Assembly (NCBI RefSeq): GCF_002858765.1
Contig: NZ_PJRP01000026.1
Span: 5,646 to 60,001, forward strand
Origin: Cupriavidus pauculus
GTDB lineage: Bacteria > Pseudomonadota > Gammaproteobacteria > Burkholderiales > Burkholderiaceae
Direction of reading: 5' to 3'
DNA: 54,356 bases
The stretch's first letter is position 1. Every line of letters starts with the position of its first letter. The translations under genes were made by a program, and so were the position numbers. Positions 25,307-33,497 of this stretch are shown in pieces. Under the pieces are notes generated by a model. It was given only the letters and a program-made list of their open reading frames with translations. It searched no databases and was not told where the DNA came from.

Positions 25307-27766
25307 ATGACCAGGAATGGTCCAGACCCCGCGCAACTGGCGCTGGGTGGATTGCGCGTGCTGGAAATTGGTACCGGGCCGGCGCTGGCCTACGCGGGCA
25401 AGCTGTTTGCGGATTTCGGCGCCGAGGTCATCAAGGTCGAAGACGCAACGGGCGATGCCTGGCGGCGGATGCCGCCGCTGGTTGACGTGCCGGGTGGCGG
25501 CCAGCCGGAAAGCGCGCTGTTCGCCTGGCTCAATACGAACAAGCGCAGTGTCGTTGCGGCGGGCGGCCCCGAGCACGACGCATGGCTGGCCCAACTGGCC
25601 CGCACGTGCGACGTCGTGCTCGATGCGCGCGCGCTTGACGCAGGCATCGCCGTGCTCGATCAGCCGGTGTGGAGCGTGTCGTGCGAGCCACAGGGACACG
25701 TGCCCATCGACATCGCGCTGACGTGGTTCGGCGAAAGCGGCCCCTATAGCGAATTTGCGGGTACCGAGGCCGTGTGCCGGGGCCTGGCCGGCGCCGTGCA
25801 TGGCAGCGGCCCGGTGGAAGGCCCGCCGCATATGCCGCACGACGTGCAAACTGGCATCGTGGTGGGACTGAGCGCATTTTCGGCGGCGGTGGCGGCGCTG
25901 CTGGGCACCAGCCAGGGCAGCCGGCGCTACGTGCTGAGCCTGCACGAGTGCATTTTCAGCGTGGTGGAGATGGAAGCGGGCATGGTCCAGGACCAGCGCC
26001 ACCCACTGCGCCGCATGGGCGTGAATCGCTTCTGCGGCACGCATCCGGGCGGCATCTACGAGACCGCCGACGGGTGGATCGGCATCTTCACGCACACCTT
26101 GCCGCAGTGGAAGGCGCTGTGCGAGGCCATCGGGCGTCCCGAACTCGGCAACGATCCGCGCTTTGCGAGCGGGCCCGAACGCATGGTGGTGGCCGACGAG
26201 ATCGATGCATTCCTGAAGCCCGCGCTGCTGGAGCGGACGGCCAAGCAATGGTTTGCGTTGCTGGGCGAAATGAAACACCCGGCCGTGGTGGTGCCCAGCA
26301 TGGCAACGCTGCTGGGGCAGGCCGTGCATCGAGAGCGTGGCGCGTTTGTGCCGGTGGAACTGGATGGCGTGACGTTTGAAGGCCCCGTGGTGCCGCTGCG
26401 GCTCGATGACGCCGGGCCGCTGGCCGGCGGCAAGGCACCGGCGCTGGGTGCGGACACCGCGTTCTACCGGCAGGCGGGCCTGGATCGTCATCCGCGCCAG
26501 GCCCTGGCCCCGGCGCCTGCTGGCCGCCTGCCGCTGGAGGGCATCCGCGTCATCGACCTGACGATGGGCTGGGCGGGGCCGCTGGCCACCCGAACGCTGG
26601 CCGATCTGGGGGCGGAGGTCATCAAGGTGGAAAGCACGGGCTACCCGGACTGGTGGCGCGGCGCCAATTTCACCGAGGCGTTCTATCGGGACAGGCTGTA
26701 CGAGAAGAACTCGAACTTCAACATGATGAACCGCAACAAGCTCGGCATCACGCTGGACTTGACCCGGCCCGAAGGTAAGGCGCTGCTGCTGGATCTGGTG
26801 GCGCACGCCGATGCGGTAATCGAAAACTACTCGGCGGAGGTGCTGCCCAAGCTCGGCCTGACCTACGACACGCTACGCGCCCGCAACGACCGGCTGGTGA
26901 TGGTGTCGATGCCGGCCTTCGGGCTGGGCAACGCCTGGAGCAACACGCGCGCCTATGGCGGCACGCTGGAACAGGCCAGCGGACTGCCGTGCTACACGGG
27001 CCACCCCGATGGCCCGCCGGCCATGACGTCGTATGCCTACGGCGATCCGATTGGCGGCTTGAACGCCGGCGCGGCGATGCTGGTGGCACTGTTCGCGCAG
27101 CGGGCCACGGGCAAGGGCCGGCATCTGAACCTGTCGCAGGTGGAGGCCATGCTGGCGCTTACCGCGCCGTACATGATCGAGCAGTCGGTGTCGGGCCAGG
27201 TGACGCCGCGCCAGGGCAATCGCCATCCGATGGCCGCGCCGCACGGCTGCTACCGCTGCGCGGGCGACGACGGATGGGTCGTCGTGAGCGTGACCGATGC
27301 CCAGTGGCCTGCGCTATGCCGGGTGATCGGGCGCATGGACCTGGCCGAAGGCACGGCGCTGGCCGATGCCGCAGGCCGTCGCGCGCAGCATGACCGCATC
27401 GACGCGGCCATCGCCGCCTGGTGCGCGAAGCGCGAGCCCGACGACGCCATGCAGGCGCTACAGCAGGCCGGTATCGCAGCCGGCGCGGTCAAGCCCATGT
27501 GGCAGGTGCTGCAGGACCGCCATCTGCACGCGCGTGGCTTCTGGTGCGAGGTGGAGCGCCCCTACGTTGGCCGCTATGCCGCCAGCACCAGCTGGTTCCG
27601 CGGCGCAGGCGGCCCGGCACCAATTCGCCATGTGTCGCCCACGCTGGGGCAGCACACCGACCAGGTGCTGGCCAGCGTGCTCGGCCTGGGGGCCGAGCAA
27701 CGCGCGGCGCTGGAGCATCGGGGTATCACCGGCCAGACCGCCAGACCCAAGACGGCCAGGGAATAG
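25307..27766 (+). CDS. Double-domain CaiB/BaiF family III CoA-transferase
   Basis: At 819 residues this is twice the usual family length. Two complete CaiB/BaiF domains are fused: residues about 10-395 (LGGLRVLEIGTGPALAYAGK, FADFGAEVIKVE) and about 408-800 (LEGIRVIDLTMGWAGPLATR, LADLGAEVIKVES). The catalytic aspartate that forms the acyl-anhydride is visible as D580 in GDPIGG of the second domain, and a candidate D179 (HDVQTG) in the first. The enzyme would activate a carboxylic acid with CoA. ATG at 25307 has a strong AGGAGG. It is third in the operon, 44 bp after the carboxylase. Confidence 0.9.
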   Translation: MTRNGPDPAQLALGGLRVLEIGTGPALAYAGKLFADFGAEVIKVEDATGDAWRRMPPLVDVPGGGQPESALFAWLNTNKRSVVAAGGPEHDAWLAQLARTCDVVLDARALDAGIAVLDQPVWSVSCEPQGHVPIDIALTWFGESGPYSEFAGTEAVCRGLAGAVHGSGPVEGPPHMPHDVQTGIVVGLSAFSAAVAALLGTSQGSRRYVLSLHECIFSVVEMEAGMVQDQRHPLRRMGVNRFCGTHPGGIYETADGWIGIFTHTLPQWKALCEAIGRPELGNDPRFASGPERMVVADEIDAFLKPALLERTAKQWFALLGEMKHPAVVVPSMATLLGQAVHRERGAFVPVELDGVTFEGPVVPLRLDDAGPLAGGKAPALGADTAFYRQAGLDRHPRQALAPAPAGRLPLEGIRVIDLTMGWAGPLATRTLADLGAEVIKVESTGYPDWWRGANFTEAFYRDRLYEKNSNFNMMNRNKLGITLDLTRPEGKALLLDLVAHADAVIENYSAEVLPKLGLTYDTLRARNDRLVMVSMPAFGLGNAWSNTRAYGGTLEQASGLPCYTGHPDGPPAMTSYAYGDPIGGLNAGAAMLVALFAQRATGKGRHLNLSQVEAMLALTAPYMIEQSVSGQVTPRQGNRHPMAAPHGCYRCAGDDGWVVVSVTDAQWPALCRVIGRMDLAEGTALADAAGRRAQHDRIDAAIAAWCAKREPDDAMQALQQAGIAAGAVKPMWQVLQDRHLHARGFWCEVERPYVGRYAASTSWFRGAGGPAPIRHVSPTLGQHTDQVLASVLGLGAEQRAALEHRGITGQTARPKTARE

Positions 27767-27839
27767 TCGTGGTCCGCAGGGCCGGGACGCCGACCTCAAA
27801 CATCACGACATAACGACATAACGAGCACAAGGAGACAAC

Positions 27840-28847
27840 ATGAAAAGACGCGCACTGACTGCCGCCATGGCAATGGGATGCCTGCTGGCCTTGGGGTTGC
27901 CCGGCACCGCCGCCGCACAAAGCGGCCAGGGCGGCCAGGTCGGAAACTGGCCGAACAAGCCGATCCGCATGATCGTGCCGTTCCCGGCCGGATCGTTCAC
28001 CGACACCGTGGCACGCGTGCTGTCCGAGCGGCTGACCAAATCGCTGGGCCAGCCGGTGGTGGTGGAGAACAAGGCCGGCGCGAACGGCCTGATCGGTGTG
28101 GGCGAGGCCGCGCGCTCGGCGCCGGACGGCTACACGCTGCTGGTGACCAATTCCAGCAGCGTCACCATCAATCCGCACATCTACAAGAAGGCCAGCTACA
28201 AGGCCCGCGACCTGGCGCCGGTAACGCTGGTGCTGGAGGCGCCGTTCATCCTGGTGACCAACCCCGAATGGTCGCAGAAGCACGCGGTGGCCACGGTGCC
28301 CGATCTGGTCCGCTACGCGTCGCAGAATCCTGGAAAGATCAGCTACGGCTCGGCGGGCCCCGGCAACATCGCCCATCTGAGCTTTGCCATGCTGAACAAC
28401 CGGGCCAAGATAAACACCACCCATGTGCCGTACAAGTCCGCCGCCCAGGCAGAGATGGCCGTGATCAGCGGCGAACTGGATACCGCGTTCGATACCTGGA
28501 CCGCGCTGCCGCAGATCAGGGCCGGCAAGCTCAAGCCCATCGCCGTCAGTTCCACGCGGCGCATGACCCAGCTGCCCGATGTGCCGACCGTCGAGGAGGC
28601 CGGCCTCAAGCCGTTCAATTCCACGTTCTGGATCGGCCTGCTGGCACCGGCTGGCACGCCGCAGCCCATCGTACAGAAGCTGCATGCCGCCACGCGCGGC
28701 GTGCTGGAGGACGAGAAGGCCAAGGCGGCGCTGAGCCAGCAGGGCGACGTGGTGATGGTGGACCCGGATAACTTTGCAAAGCGGGTCGAGAAAGAGGAGG
28801 TGAGCTGGGATGCGGTGATCCAGCGGGAGAACATCACGCTGGACTGA
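27840..28847 (+). CDS. Bug-family (TctC-like) solute-binding receptor
   Basis: This 335-residue periplasmic protein has a signal peptide ending near AAAQ and the Bug landmark WPNKPIRMIVPFPAGSFTDTVAR with VVENKAGANGLIG and PDGYTLLVTN. Bug receptors bind carboxylates such as citrate, adipate or terephthalate; many have no cognate membrane subunits nearby, as here. It is the last gene of the sigma-54 operon and follows AAGGAGA. It likely captures the acid that the operon degrades. Confidence 0.93.
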   Translation: MKRRALTAAMAMGCLLALGLPGTAAAQSGQGGQVGNWPNKPIRMIVPFPAGSFTDTVARVLSERLTKSLGQPVVVENKAGANGLIGVGEAARSAPDGYTLLVTNSSSVTINPHIYKKASYKARDLAPVTLVLEAPFILVTNPEWSQKHAVATVPDLVRYASQNPGKISYGSAGPGNIAHLSFAMLNNRAKINTTHVPYKSAAQAEMAVISGELDTAFDTWTALPQIRAGKLKPIAVSSTRRMTQLPDVPTVEEAGLKPFNSTFWIGLLAPAGTPQPIVQKLHAATRGVLEDEKAKAALSQQGDVVMVDPDNFAKRVEKEEVSWDAVIQRENITLD

Positions 28848-28860
28848 CCGCGGCACTGGG

Positions 28861-28908
28861 TGCTGCATTGAGTGCTGCATTGAGTGCGGCATTGAGTGCG
28901 GCATTGAG
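28861..28908 (+). repeat. Four tandem 12-bp units (TGCTGCATTGAG / TGCGGCATTGAG)
   Basis: Two copies of TGCTGCATTGAG are followed by two copies of TGCGGCATTGAG directly after the receptor gene. The one-base difference repeats as a block, which suggests stepwise duplication. No coding role is seen. Confidence 0.85.
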
Positions 28909-28930
28909 TGGAACACTGCGCGTCGACGCA

Positions 28931-28956
28931 CGTGGCCGGGTGGCATCCCGGCCACG
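28931..28956 (+). terminator. Strong hairpin at the end of the sigma-54 operon
   Basis: CGTGGCCGGG pairs perfectly with CCCGGCCACG across a 6-base loop, about 85 bp after the receptor stop codon. No T-run follows, so it may act as an RNA-stabilising end or a Rho-assisted terminator. Confidence 0.6.
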
Positions 28957-29169
28957 TCTCGCGCGGCGCCGGCGCGCCCGGATATACGTGGGTATGACAG
29001 CCCGACGCCTATGTAGGGGGCCTGCGAGCCGACCGTAGAATAGCCGCGCCCGGCGCGCGTTCCTACCATTTCCTCAAGGCAGGAGCGAGGGTGCCGCGCA
29101 GTCCGGGTACATCGCCAAAGCCGCAAGCGTTGCGCCGGTGCCGGCTGGCAACGCATCCATTCCCAAGCG

Positions 29170-29195
29170 AAATACGACGTCAAATGCGACGTATT
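29170..29195. promoter_or_regulatory. AATACG-N13-CGTATT inverted repeat
   Basis: The arms AATACG and CGTATT enclose a GACGT/GCGACGT direct-repeat-like centre. It lies about 80-100 bp upstream of the LRAT gene. It could be an operator; the regulator is unknown. Confidence 0.3.
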
Positions 29196-29272
29196 CGGGG
29201 CGCCATCGCCCCGGGGGCACCTTTTTGCCTGCGCGCGGGACCTTGCGATGTACAGCGATGGGCGGAGCGATC

Positions 29273-29767
29273 ATGGAAACGTTGTCTCTTGAGCGGCTTG
29301 GGGCCTGGCCAGCACTGGAAGCGGCGGCGCGCGCCATCGAGATTGGCGCCCATCTGGTCAGCGAGCGCGACGGCTACGTGCATCACGGCATCTATGCGGG
29401 CAACGGCGAGGTCATCCATTACGGCGGCTTCGATCGGTCCGCGCGGCGGGGTCCCGTGGAGACCGTCCCACTCTGCGGCTTTGCGGGCGGACGGGGCGTG
29501 CGTGTCCAGCCGGAACCGCACGCGCGCTTCGCGGGGCGCGATGTCGTCGCCCGCGCCCGATCGCGGATTGGCGAAGACCGTTATCGCATCCTGACCAATA
29601 ACTGCGAGCACTTCAGCACCTGGTGCGTGTCGGGCGTGGGGCGCAGCGAGCAGGTATGCCGATGCCTGCTGAATCCGTGGCTCGGCCTCAAGACGCTCTA
29701 CGCCGTCTGCCGCAGCCAGTTCACGAGCACGATGGAAGACATGTCGCTGTCGCGGGCGGAAATCTGA
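29273..29767 (+). CDS. LRAT/NlpC-P60-fold protein
   Basis: This 164-residue protein has the lecithin:retinol acyltransferase (LRAT) fold. The catalytic triad pattern is clear: H38 in YVHHGIYAGNGEVIHYGG and C111 in NNCEHFSTWC. A hydrophobic C-terminal stretch (VCRCLLNPWLGLKTLY) could associate with the membrane, as in eukaryotic LRAT-like phospholipases. ATG at 29273 is chosen because GGAG precedes it. Bacterial LRAT proteins are mostly uncharacterised; candidates are acyltransferase, phospholipase or peptidase activity. It stands alone between the two catabolic operons. Confidence 0.85.
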   Translation: METLSLERLGAWPALEAAARAIEIGAHLVSERDGYVHHGIYAGNGEVIHYGGFDRSARRGPVETVPLCGFAGGRGVRVQPEPHARFAGRDVVARARSRIGEDRYRILTNNCEHFSTWCVSGVGRSEQVCRCLLNPWLGLKTLYAVCRSQFTSTMEDMSLSRAEI

Positions 29768-29832
29768 CTGGCGCCGACTAATCTGAACGGCGCCGGGCCA
29801 CACCATCGGTAGCAACCCCAAGTTGACGCCAT

Positions 29833-29873
29833 TTTTCATGGGCATAAAATCTGTTTCACAAACATGAAAACAG
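29833..29873. promoter_or_regulatory. TTTCA-N6-TGAAA operator-like region before the cupin operon
   Basis: TTTTCATG (29833-29840) is inverted at 29863-29870, and TTTCA (29854-29858) with TGAAA (29865-29869) forms a nested palindrome six bases apart. It lies 50-90 bp upstream of the cupin start. The regulator is not encoded in this window. Confidence 0.45.
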
Positions 29874-29921
29874 AGCGCCGGCCATCCGGTACGGCGCCGC
29901 CATGTTGGAGACAGCCTACCC

Positions 29922-30332
29922 ATGACCGCATCTTCCGCCGCCAAGCAGGCGGCCCCCGCCTATTTCGTCCGTACCGAAGAGGTTGCCGGCTATCACCCGG
30001 CCAACCACGTTGGCACCCTGAACCGCCGCATCATCGGCCGCGAAAATGTCGGTGCCACGCAACTCGAAGTCATCCACGGCACCATCGAGCGCGGCAAAGG
30101 CGCGCTGCCGCACGCGCACCCCGGCATCGAGCAGGTGTGCTACGTGCTGGAAGGGCGTGCGCGGGCCGAGGTCAACGGCCACGCGCGCGAACTGGGGCCG
30201 GGCGACTGCTGCTTCTTTCCGGCCGATGCCATGCATGTCTTCACGGTGATCAGCGACGAGCCCGTGAAGCTGCTGGTGATCTACGCCCCGCCATACGAGG
30301 AATCGCCGGACCGCGTGATTCGTCCGGCCTGA
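29922..30332 (+). CDS. Single-domain cupin protein
   Basis: This 136-residue protein has one cupin barrel. The first cupin motif is LPHAHPGIEQVCYVLEG (metal ligands His, His and Glu) and the second gives the last histidine in PADAMHVF. It may be a metal-dependent dioxygenase, isomerase or ligand sensor; small cupins often accompany aromatic or organic-acid pathways. It is first in a group with a Bug receptor and an acyl-CoA dehydrogenase. GGAGA lies upstream of the ATG. Confidence 0.85.
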   Translation: MTASSAAKQAAPAYFVRTEEVAGYHPANHVGTLNRRIIGRENVGATQLEVIHGTIERGKGALPHAHPGIEQVCYVLEGRARAEVNGHARELGPGDCCFFPADAMHVFTVISDEPVKLLVIYAPPYEESPDRVIRPA

Positions 30333-30395
30333 ACATCGCATTCAGCCGGACCCATAAAGGCCTTGCAGCCGCCCAAACCCCTGGAGGAGATCACC

Positions 30396-31379
30396 ATGCC
30401 GAATTTCCGCGTGCGGCGCACGCTTGTTGCCGCCATGCTGGCGCTACCCACGGCGGCGCTGCCGCTGGCCGTGCAGGCGGCCGACACTTATCCGAGCCGG
30501 CCGATCCGGCTTGTCGTGCCGTTTGCGGCGGGAAGCGGCACCGACGCCGTGGCGCGCATTACCGCCAAGGAACTGGGCGACGCACTGGGCCAGAACGTGG
30601 TGGTCGACAACCGGCCGGGGGCCAACGGCGCGATTGCCGCCGAACTGGTGGCGCAGGCCGCCCCCGATGGCTACACGCTGTTCATGACGACGAACACCAC
30701 GCACTCGGCCAACCCGTCGCTGATGAAGAAGCTGCCGTATGACCCGATCAAGGATTTCACGCCGGTCGCGCGCATGGGCAACCTGCCGTTCATGCTGGTC
30801 ATCAATCCGAAGCTGCCGGTCAAGACGGTGGGCGAGCTGATTGCCTACGCCAAGGCGCATCCGGGTATGTCGTACGCCAGCGGCAACAGCACTGGCATCG
30901 TGTCCGGGGCCACGCTGGGCCGCATGGCCAACATCGACCTGCTACATGTGCCGTACAAGAGCACGCCGCCGGCCATGACCGACGTGATCGCCGGCCAGGT
31001 GCCGATGATGTTCGTCGACGTGGCGGCCGGCATCGCCAACGTCAAGGCGGGCAAGATGCGCGCGCTGGCCGTGACCACCGCGCAGCGCAGCCGCCTGCTG
31101 CCCGACCTGCCGCCGATTGCCGACACACCGGAGCTGAAGGGCTTCGACATCACGTCCTGGAACGGCGTATTCGCGCCGGCCAGGACACCGCAGCCGATTG
31201 TCGAGCGGTTGAACCGCGAGTTGTCGAAGATCGCGTCCAGCAAGGAGGTGGCGCCAAAGTTCGAGGCGTTGGGTTTCGAGGCGTTTGGCCAGACCCCGCA
31301 GCAGTTCACGGCCTTTGTCGGCAGCGAACTGGTGAAGTGGAACAAGCTCGTCAAGGACGCGGGCATCCAGCCGGAATAA
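30396..31379 (+). CDS. Second Bug-family (TctC-like) receptor
   Basis: This 327-residue periplasmic receptor has a signal peptide ending near VQAAD, then YPSRPIRLVVPFAAGSGTDAVAR and VVVDNRPGANGAIAAELV, the Bug fold hallmarks. ATG at 30396 is chosen over an in-frame ATG 33 bases earlier because GGAGGAG lies directly before it. It lies 63 bp after the cupin gene and 10 bp before the acyl-CoA dehydrogenase gene, so the three are probably one transcript. It differs clearly from the receptor at 27840, so the two may bind different acids. Confidence 0.93.
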   Translation: MPNFRVRRTLVAAMLALPTAALPLAVQAADTYPSRPIRLVVPFAAGSGTDAVARITAKELGDALGQNVVVDNRPGANGAIAAELVAQAAPDGYTLFMTTNTTHSANPSLMKKLPYDPIKDFTPVARMGNLPFMLVINPKLPVKTVGELIAYAKAHPGMSYASGNSTGIVSGATLGRMANIDLLHVPYKSTPPAMTDVIAGQVPMMFVDVAAGIANVKAGKMRALAVTTAQRSRLLPDLPPIADTPELKGFDITSWNGVFAPARTPQPIVERLNRELSKIASSKEVAPKFEALGFEAFGQTPQQFTAFVGSELVKWNKLVKDAGIQPE

Positions 31380-31389
31380 GGAGCACCGG

Positions 31390-32562
31390 ATGAATTTCGA
31401 GAGGACACCCGAGCAGAACGCCATCGTCGAAGCCGTGACGCAGCTCTGCAGCGACTTCGGCGCCGAGTACTGGTACGAACTGGATCGCGAACACCGCTTT
31501 CCCGAAGCGTTCCACCAGGCCATGGCCGGAGCGGGCTGGCTGGGTATCGCCATGCCGGAGCGGTTTGGCGGGGCGGGGCTTGGCATCACCGAGGCAGCGC
31601 TGATCATGCAGACGGTGTCGGCGTCCGGGGCGGGATTCTCGGGCGCATCGGCCATCCACATGAACGTGTTCGGCCTGAACCCGGTGGTGGTGTTCGGCAA
31701 CGAGGACCAGCAGGCGGCCGCGCTGCCCCCGCTGATCGAAGGTCGCGACAAGGCCTGCTTTGCGGTGACCGAGCCCGATGCCGGGCTGGACACCACGCAC
31801 CTGAAGACGCAGGCCGTGCGCACCGCCGACGGCAGCGCCTACCGCGTGGACGGCCGCAAGATCTGGATTTCCACAGCGCAGGTGGCCACGCGCATGCTGC
31901 TGCTGGCGCGCACCACGCCGCTGGATGCCGTGAGCAAGCCCACGCAGGGCCTGAGCCTGTTCTACACGACGCTGGACCGCAACCACATCGAAGTGCGCGA
32001 AATCGACAAGATGGGGCGGGGCGCGGTGGACTCGAACATGCTGTTTATCGACGGCCTGATGGTGCCGGCCGAAGACCGCATCGGCGAGGAGGGCAGGGGC
32101 TTCGAGTACATCCTGCACGGGCTGAACCCGGAGCGCATCCTGATCGCGGCCGAGGCGGTGGGGCTGGGTCGGGCCGCGCTGGAGGCCGCCACGCGTTATG
32201 CCAAAGAGCGCACGGTGTTCGGGCGGCCGATCGGCCAGAACCAGGGCATCCAGCACCCGCTGGCCCAGGCGTGGATGGCGCTGGAGGCAGCCGACATGAT
32301 GGTGTGGAAGGCGGCCTGGCTCTACGACAACGGCAAGCCCTGCGGCGCAGAGGCCAACGCGGCCAAGTACCTGGCGGCCGAGGCCGCGCACCAGGCATGC
32401 CAGACGGCCGTGCTGACGCTGGGTGGGATGGGCTATGCGCGGGAGTATCACGTGGAACGCTATCTGCGGGAGTCCTATATCCCGCGCATCGCCCCGGTCA
32501 GCGCCCAGCTGATCATGTGCCACGTCGCGGAGCGCGTGCTGGGGCTGCCGAAGTCGTACTGA
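31390..32562 (+). CDS. Acyl-CoA dehydrogenase
   Basis: This 390-residue FAD-dependent enzyme makes an alpha,beta-unsaturated acyl-CoA. It shows FAVTEPDAGLDTTHLKTQA and the FAD/substrate segment WISTAQVAT. At the position of the usual catalytic Glu (I-Y-E-G-T in medium-chain enzymes) this protein has I-A-P-V-S, so that residue is missing. E248 in LNPERILIA stands where isovaleryl-CoA dehydrogenase has its base, and is the likely catalyst. An AAGGAG site precedes the ATG. It likely works on a short or branched acyl-CoA; a link to the upstream carboxylase operon is inferred. Confidence 0.9.
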   Translation: MNFERTPEQNAIVEAVTQLCSDFGAEYWYELDREHRFPEAFHQAMAGAGWLGIAMPERFGGAGLGITEAALIMQTVSASGAGFSGASAIHMNVFGLNPVVVFGNEDQQAAALPPLIEGRDKACFAVTEPDAGLDTTHLKTQAVRTADGSAYRVDGRKIWISTAQVATRMLLLARTTPLDAVSKPTQGLSLFYTTLDRNHIEVREIDKMGRGAVDSNMLFIDGLMVPAEDRIGEEGRGFEYILHGLNPERILIAAEAVGLGRAALEAATRYAKERTVFGRPIGQNQGIQHPLAQAWMALEAADMMVWKAAWLYDNGKPCGAEANAAKYLAAEAAHQACQTAVLTLGGMGYAREYHVERYLRESYIPRIAPVSAQLIMCHVAERVLGLPKSY

Positions 32563-32893
32563 AGGTGACGGCGTCCGGGGGGGGGCATCGGCACGCGGTA
32601 CCGAAGAAGAGAGCAAAAAGGAGCCAGGAAAAAGGAAAGGCCCCGGACCTGTGGAGGACCCGGGGCCTTTGCCGTGCAGGTTTCCCGCTGCCGCGCCATG
32701 ACGATCCGCGAGGATCTTTCACCGTTGCATGCCACGATGCCTTTCAGCGATGAAAACGTCCGATCATCGTTGAAGGACACAATAGGCCGGTGCTCATGGC
32801 GCGACGCGCGGCGGCATGTTCTTCCCATCTAAGAGACCATGCCGCGCAAACCTGGATGACCCTGCCCGCCATCCAGACCGCGGAAATCGTCGA
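32563..32893. other. Intergenic region after the acyl-CoA dehydrogenase
   Basis: It holds a strong terminator at 32636-32670. Beyond that no gene or clear regulatory site is seen before the lipoprotein gene that ends at 32894. Confidence 0.6.
32636..32670 (+). terminator. Terminator after the acyl-CoA dehydrogenase gene
   Basis: AAAGGCCCCGG pairs with CCGGGGCCTTT across about 12 bases, ending in TTT, in a purine-rich stretch. It closes the cupin operon. Confidence 0.8.
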
Positions 32894-33076
32894 TTACTTA
32901 CCTAGCTCGTGGCCAATCACGCCACCCACCACGGCGCCACCGACCGTACCGGCCGTGCTGCCGTGGGTGGCCTCATGGCCCACCACACCGCCTGCCACCG
33001 CGCCAGTTGCCGTGCAGCCCGAGAAGGCCCAGCAGCATGCGCCCATGGCGATAACGCCTGTGATTCGTTTCCACAT
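32894..33076 (-). CDS. Small glycine-zipper lipoprotein
   Basis: This 60-residue protein has a lipoprotein signal peptide ending with the lipobox AFSGC (C21) and a mature part made of two glycine-zipper segments (GAVAGGVVGHEATHG and GTVGGAVVGGVIGHELG). Such OsmB/SlyB-like proteins insert in the envelope and respond to stress in many proteobacteria. GGAGAA precedes the ATG. It is monocistronic. Confidence 0.85.
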   Translation of the reverse strand: MWKRITGVIAMGACCWAFSGCTATGAVAGGVVGHEATHGSTAGTVGGAVVGGVIGHELGK

Positions 33077-33497
33077 GATGTTCTCCTACGGTGGCGCCGC
33101 GCGGGTCCTGCCTGGTGTTGCGCGGCGGCGTCTGTCGTTCATCACGCCTCAAGGATAGGTCCGGGCCGCCGCCGGGCCTTTCCGGCGGGCGCTGATTGCA
33201 CTGTAGGAATTTGTCGGACGGCCGCAACACGGGGCCCGGACAGCGTGTCAACCGTGCAAACGTACGAAACCGGGATGGGCCGGCTGGGTGGGCTGTATGG
33301 CGCCGGGATCAGCGGAAGCAGCGGGATCAGCGGGATCAGCGGGCGGGCAGCAGGGCAAGCGGGCTGATACACAATCCCGCTTCAGTCTGGGCTGAAACGA
33401 CCGATAACCCTTGGCGGTGCCGGAAATTTCACGCCGGGTTCGCCTGACCCTTCAGAATGGCGGCCTGCCGCAAGCCACTGCCCCGTCACCCGCTGCC
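33077..33497. other. Intergenic region with 9-bp tandem repeats
   Basis: It separates the lipoprotein gene (minus) from the GGDEF-EAL gene (plus). The only structured element is the four-unit repeat at 33305-33340. No gene is supported. Confidence 0.5.
33305..33340 (+). repeat. Four tandem 9-bp units (GGGATCAGC)
   Basis: Three exact GGGATCAGC units and one variant (GGAAGCAGC) are consecutive. They are not in a supported gene. Confidence 0.8.

Noticed and set aside
33411..33497. Upstream extension of the GGDEF-EAL protein from TTG at 33411
   Set aside because: The extra 29 residues have no domain or ribosome site; the first membrane helix begins after the double ATG at 33498.
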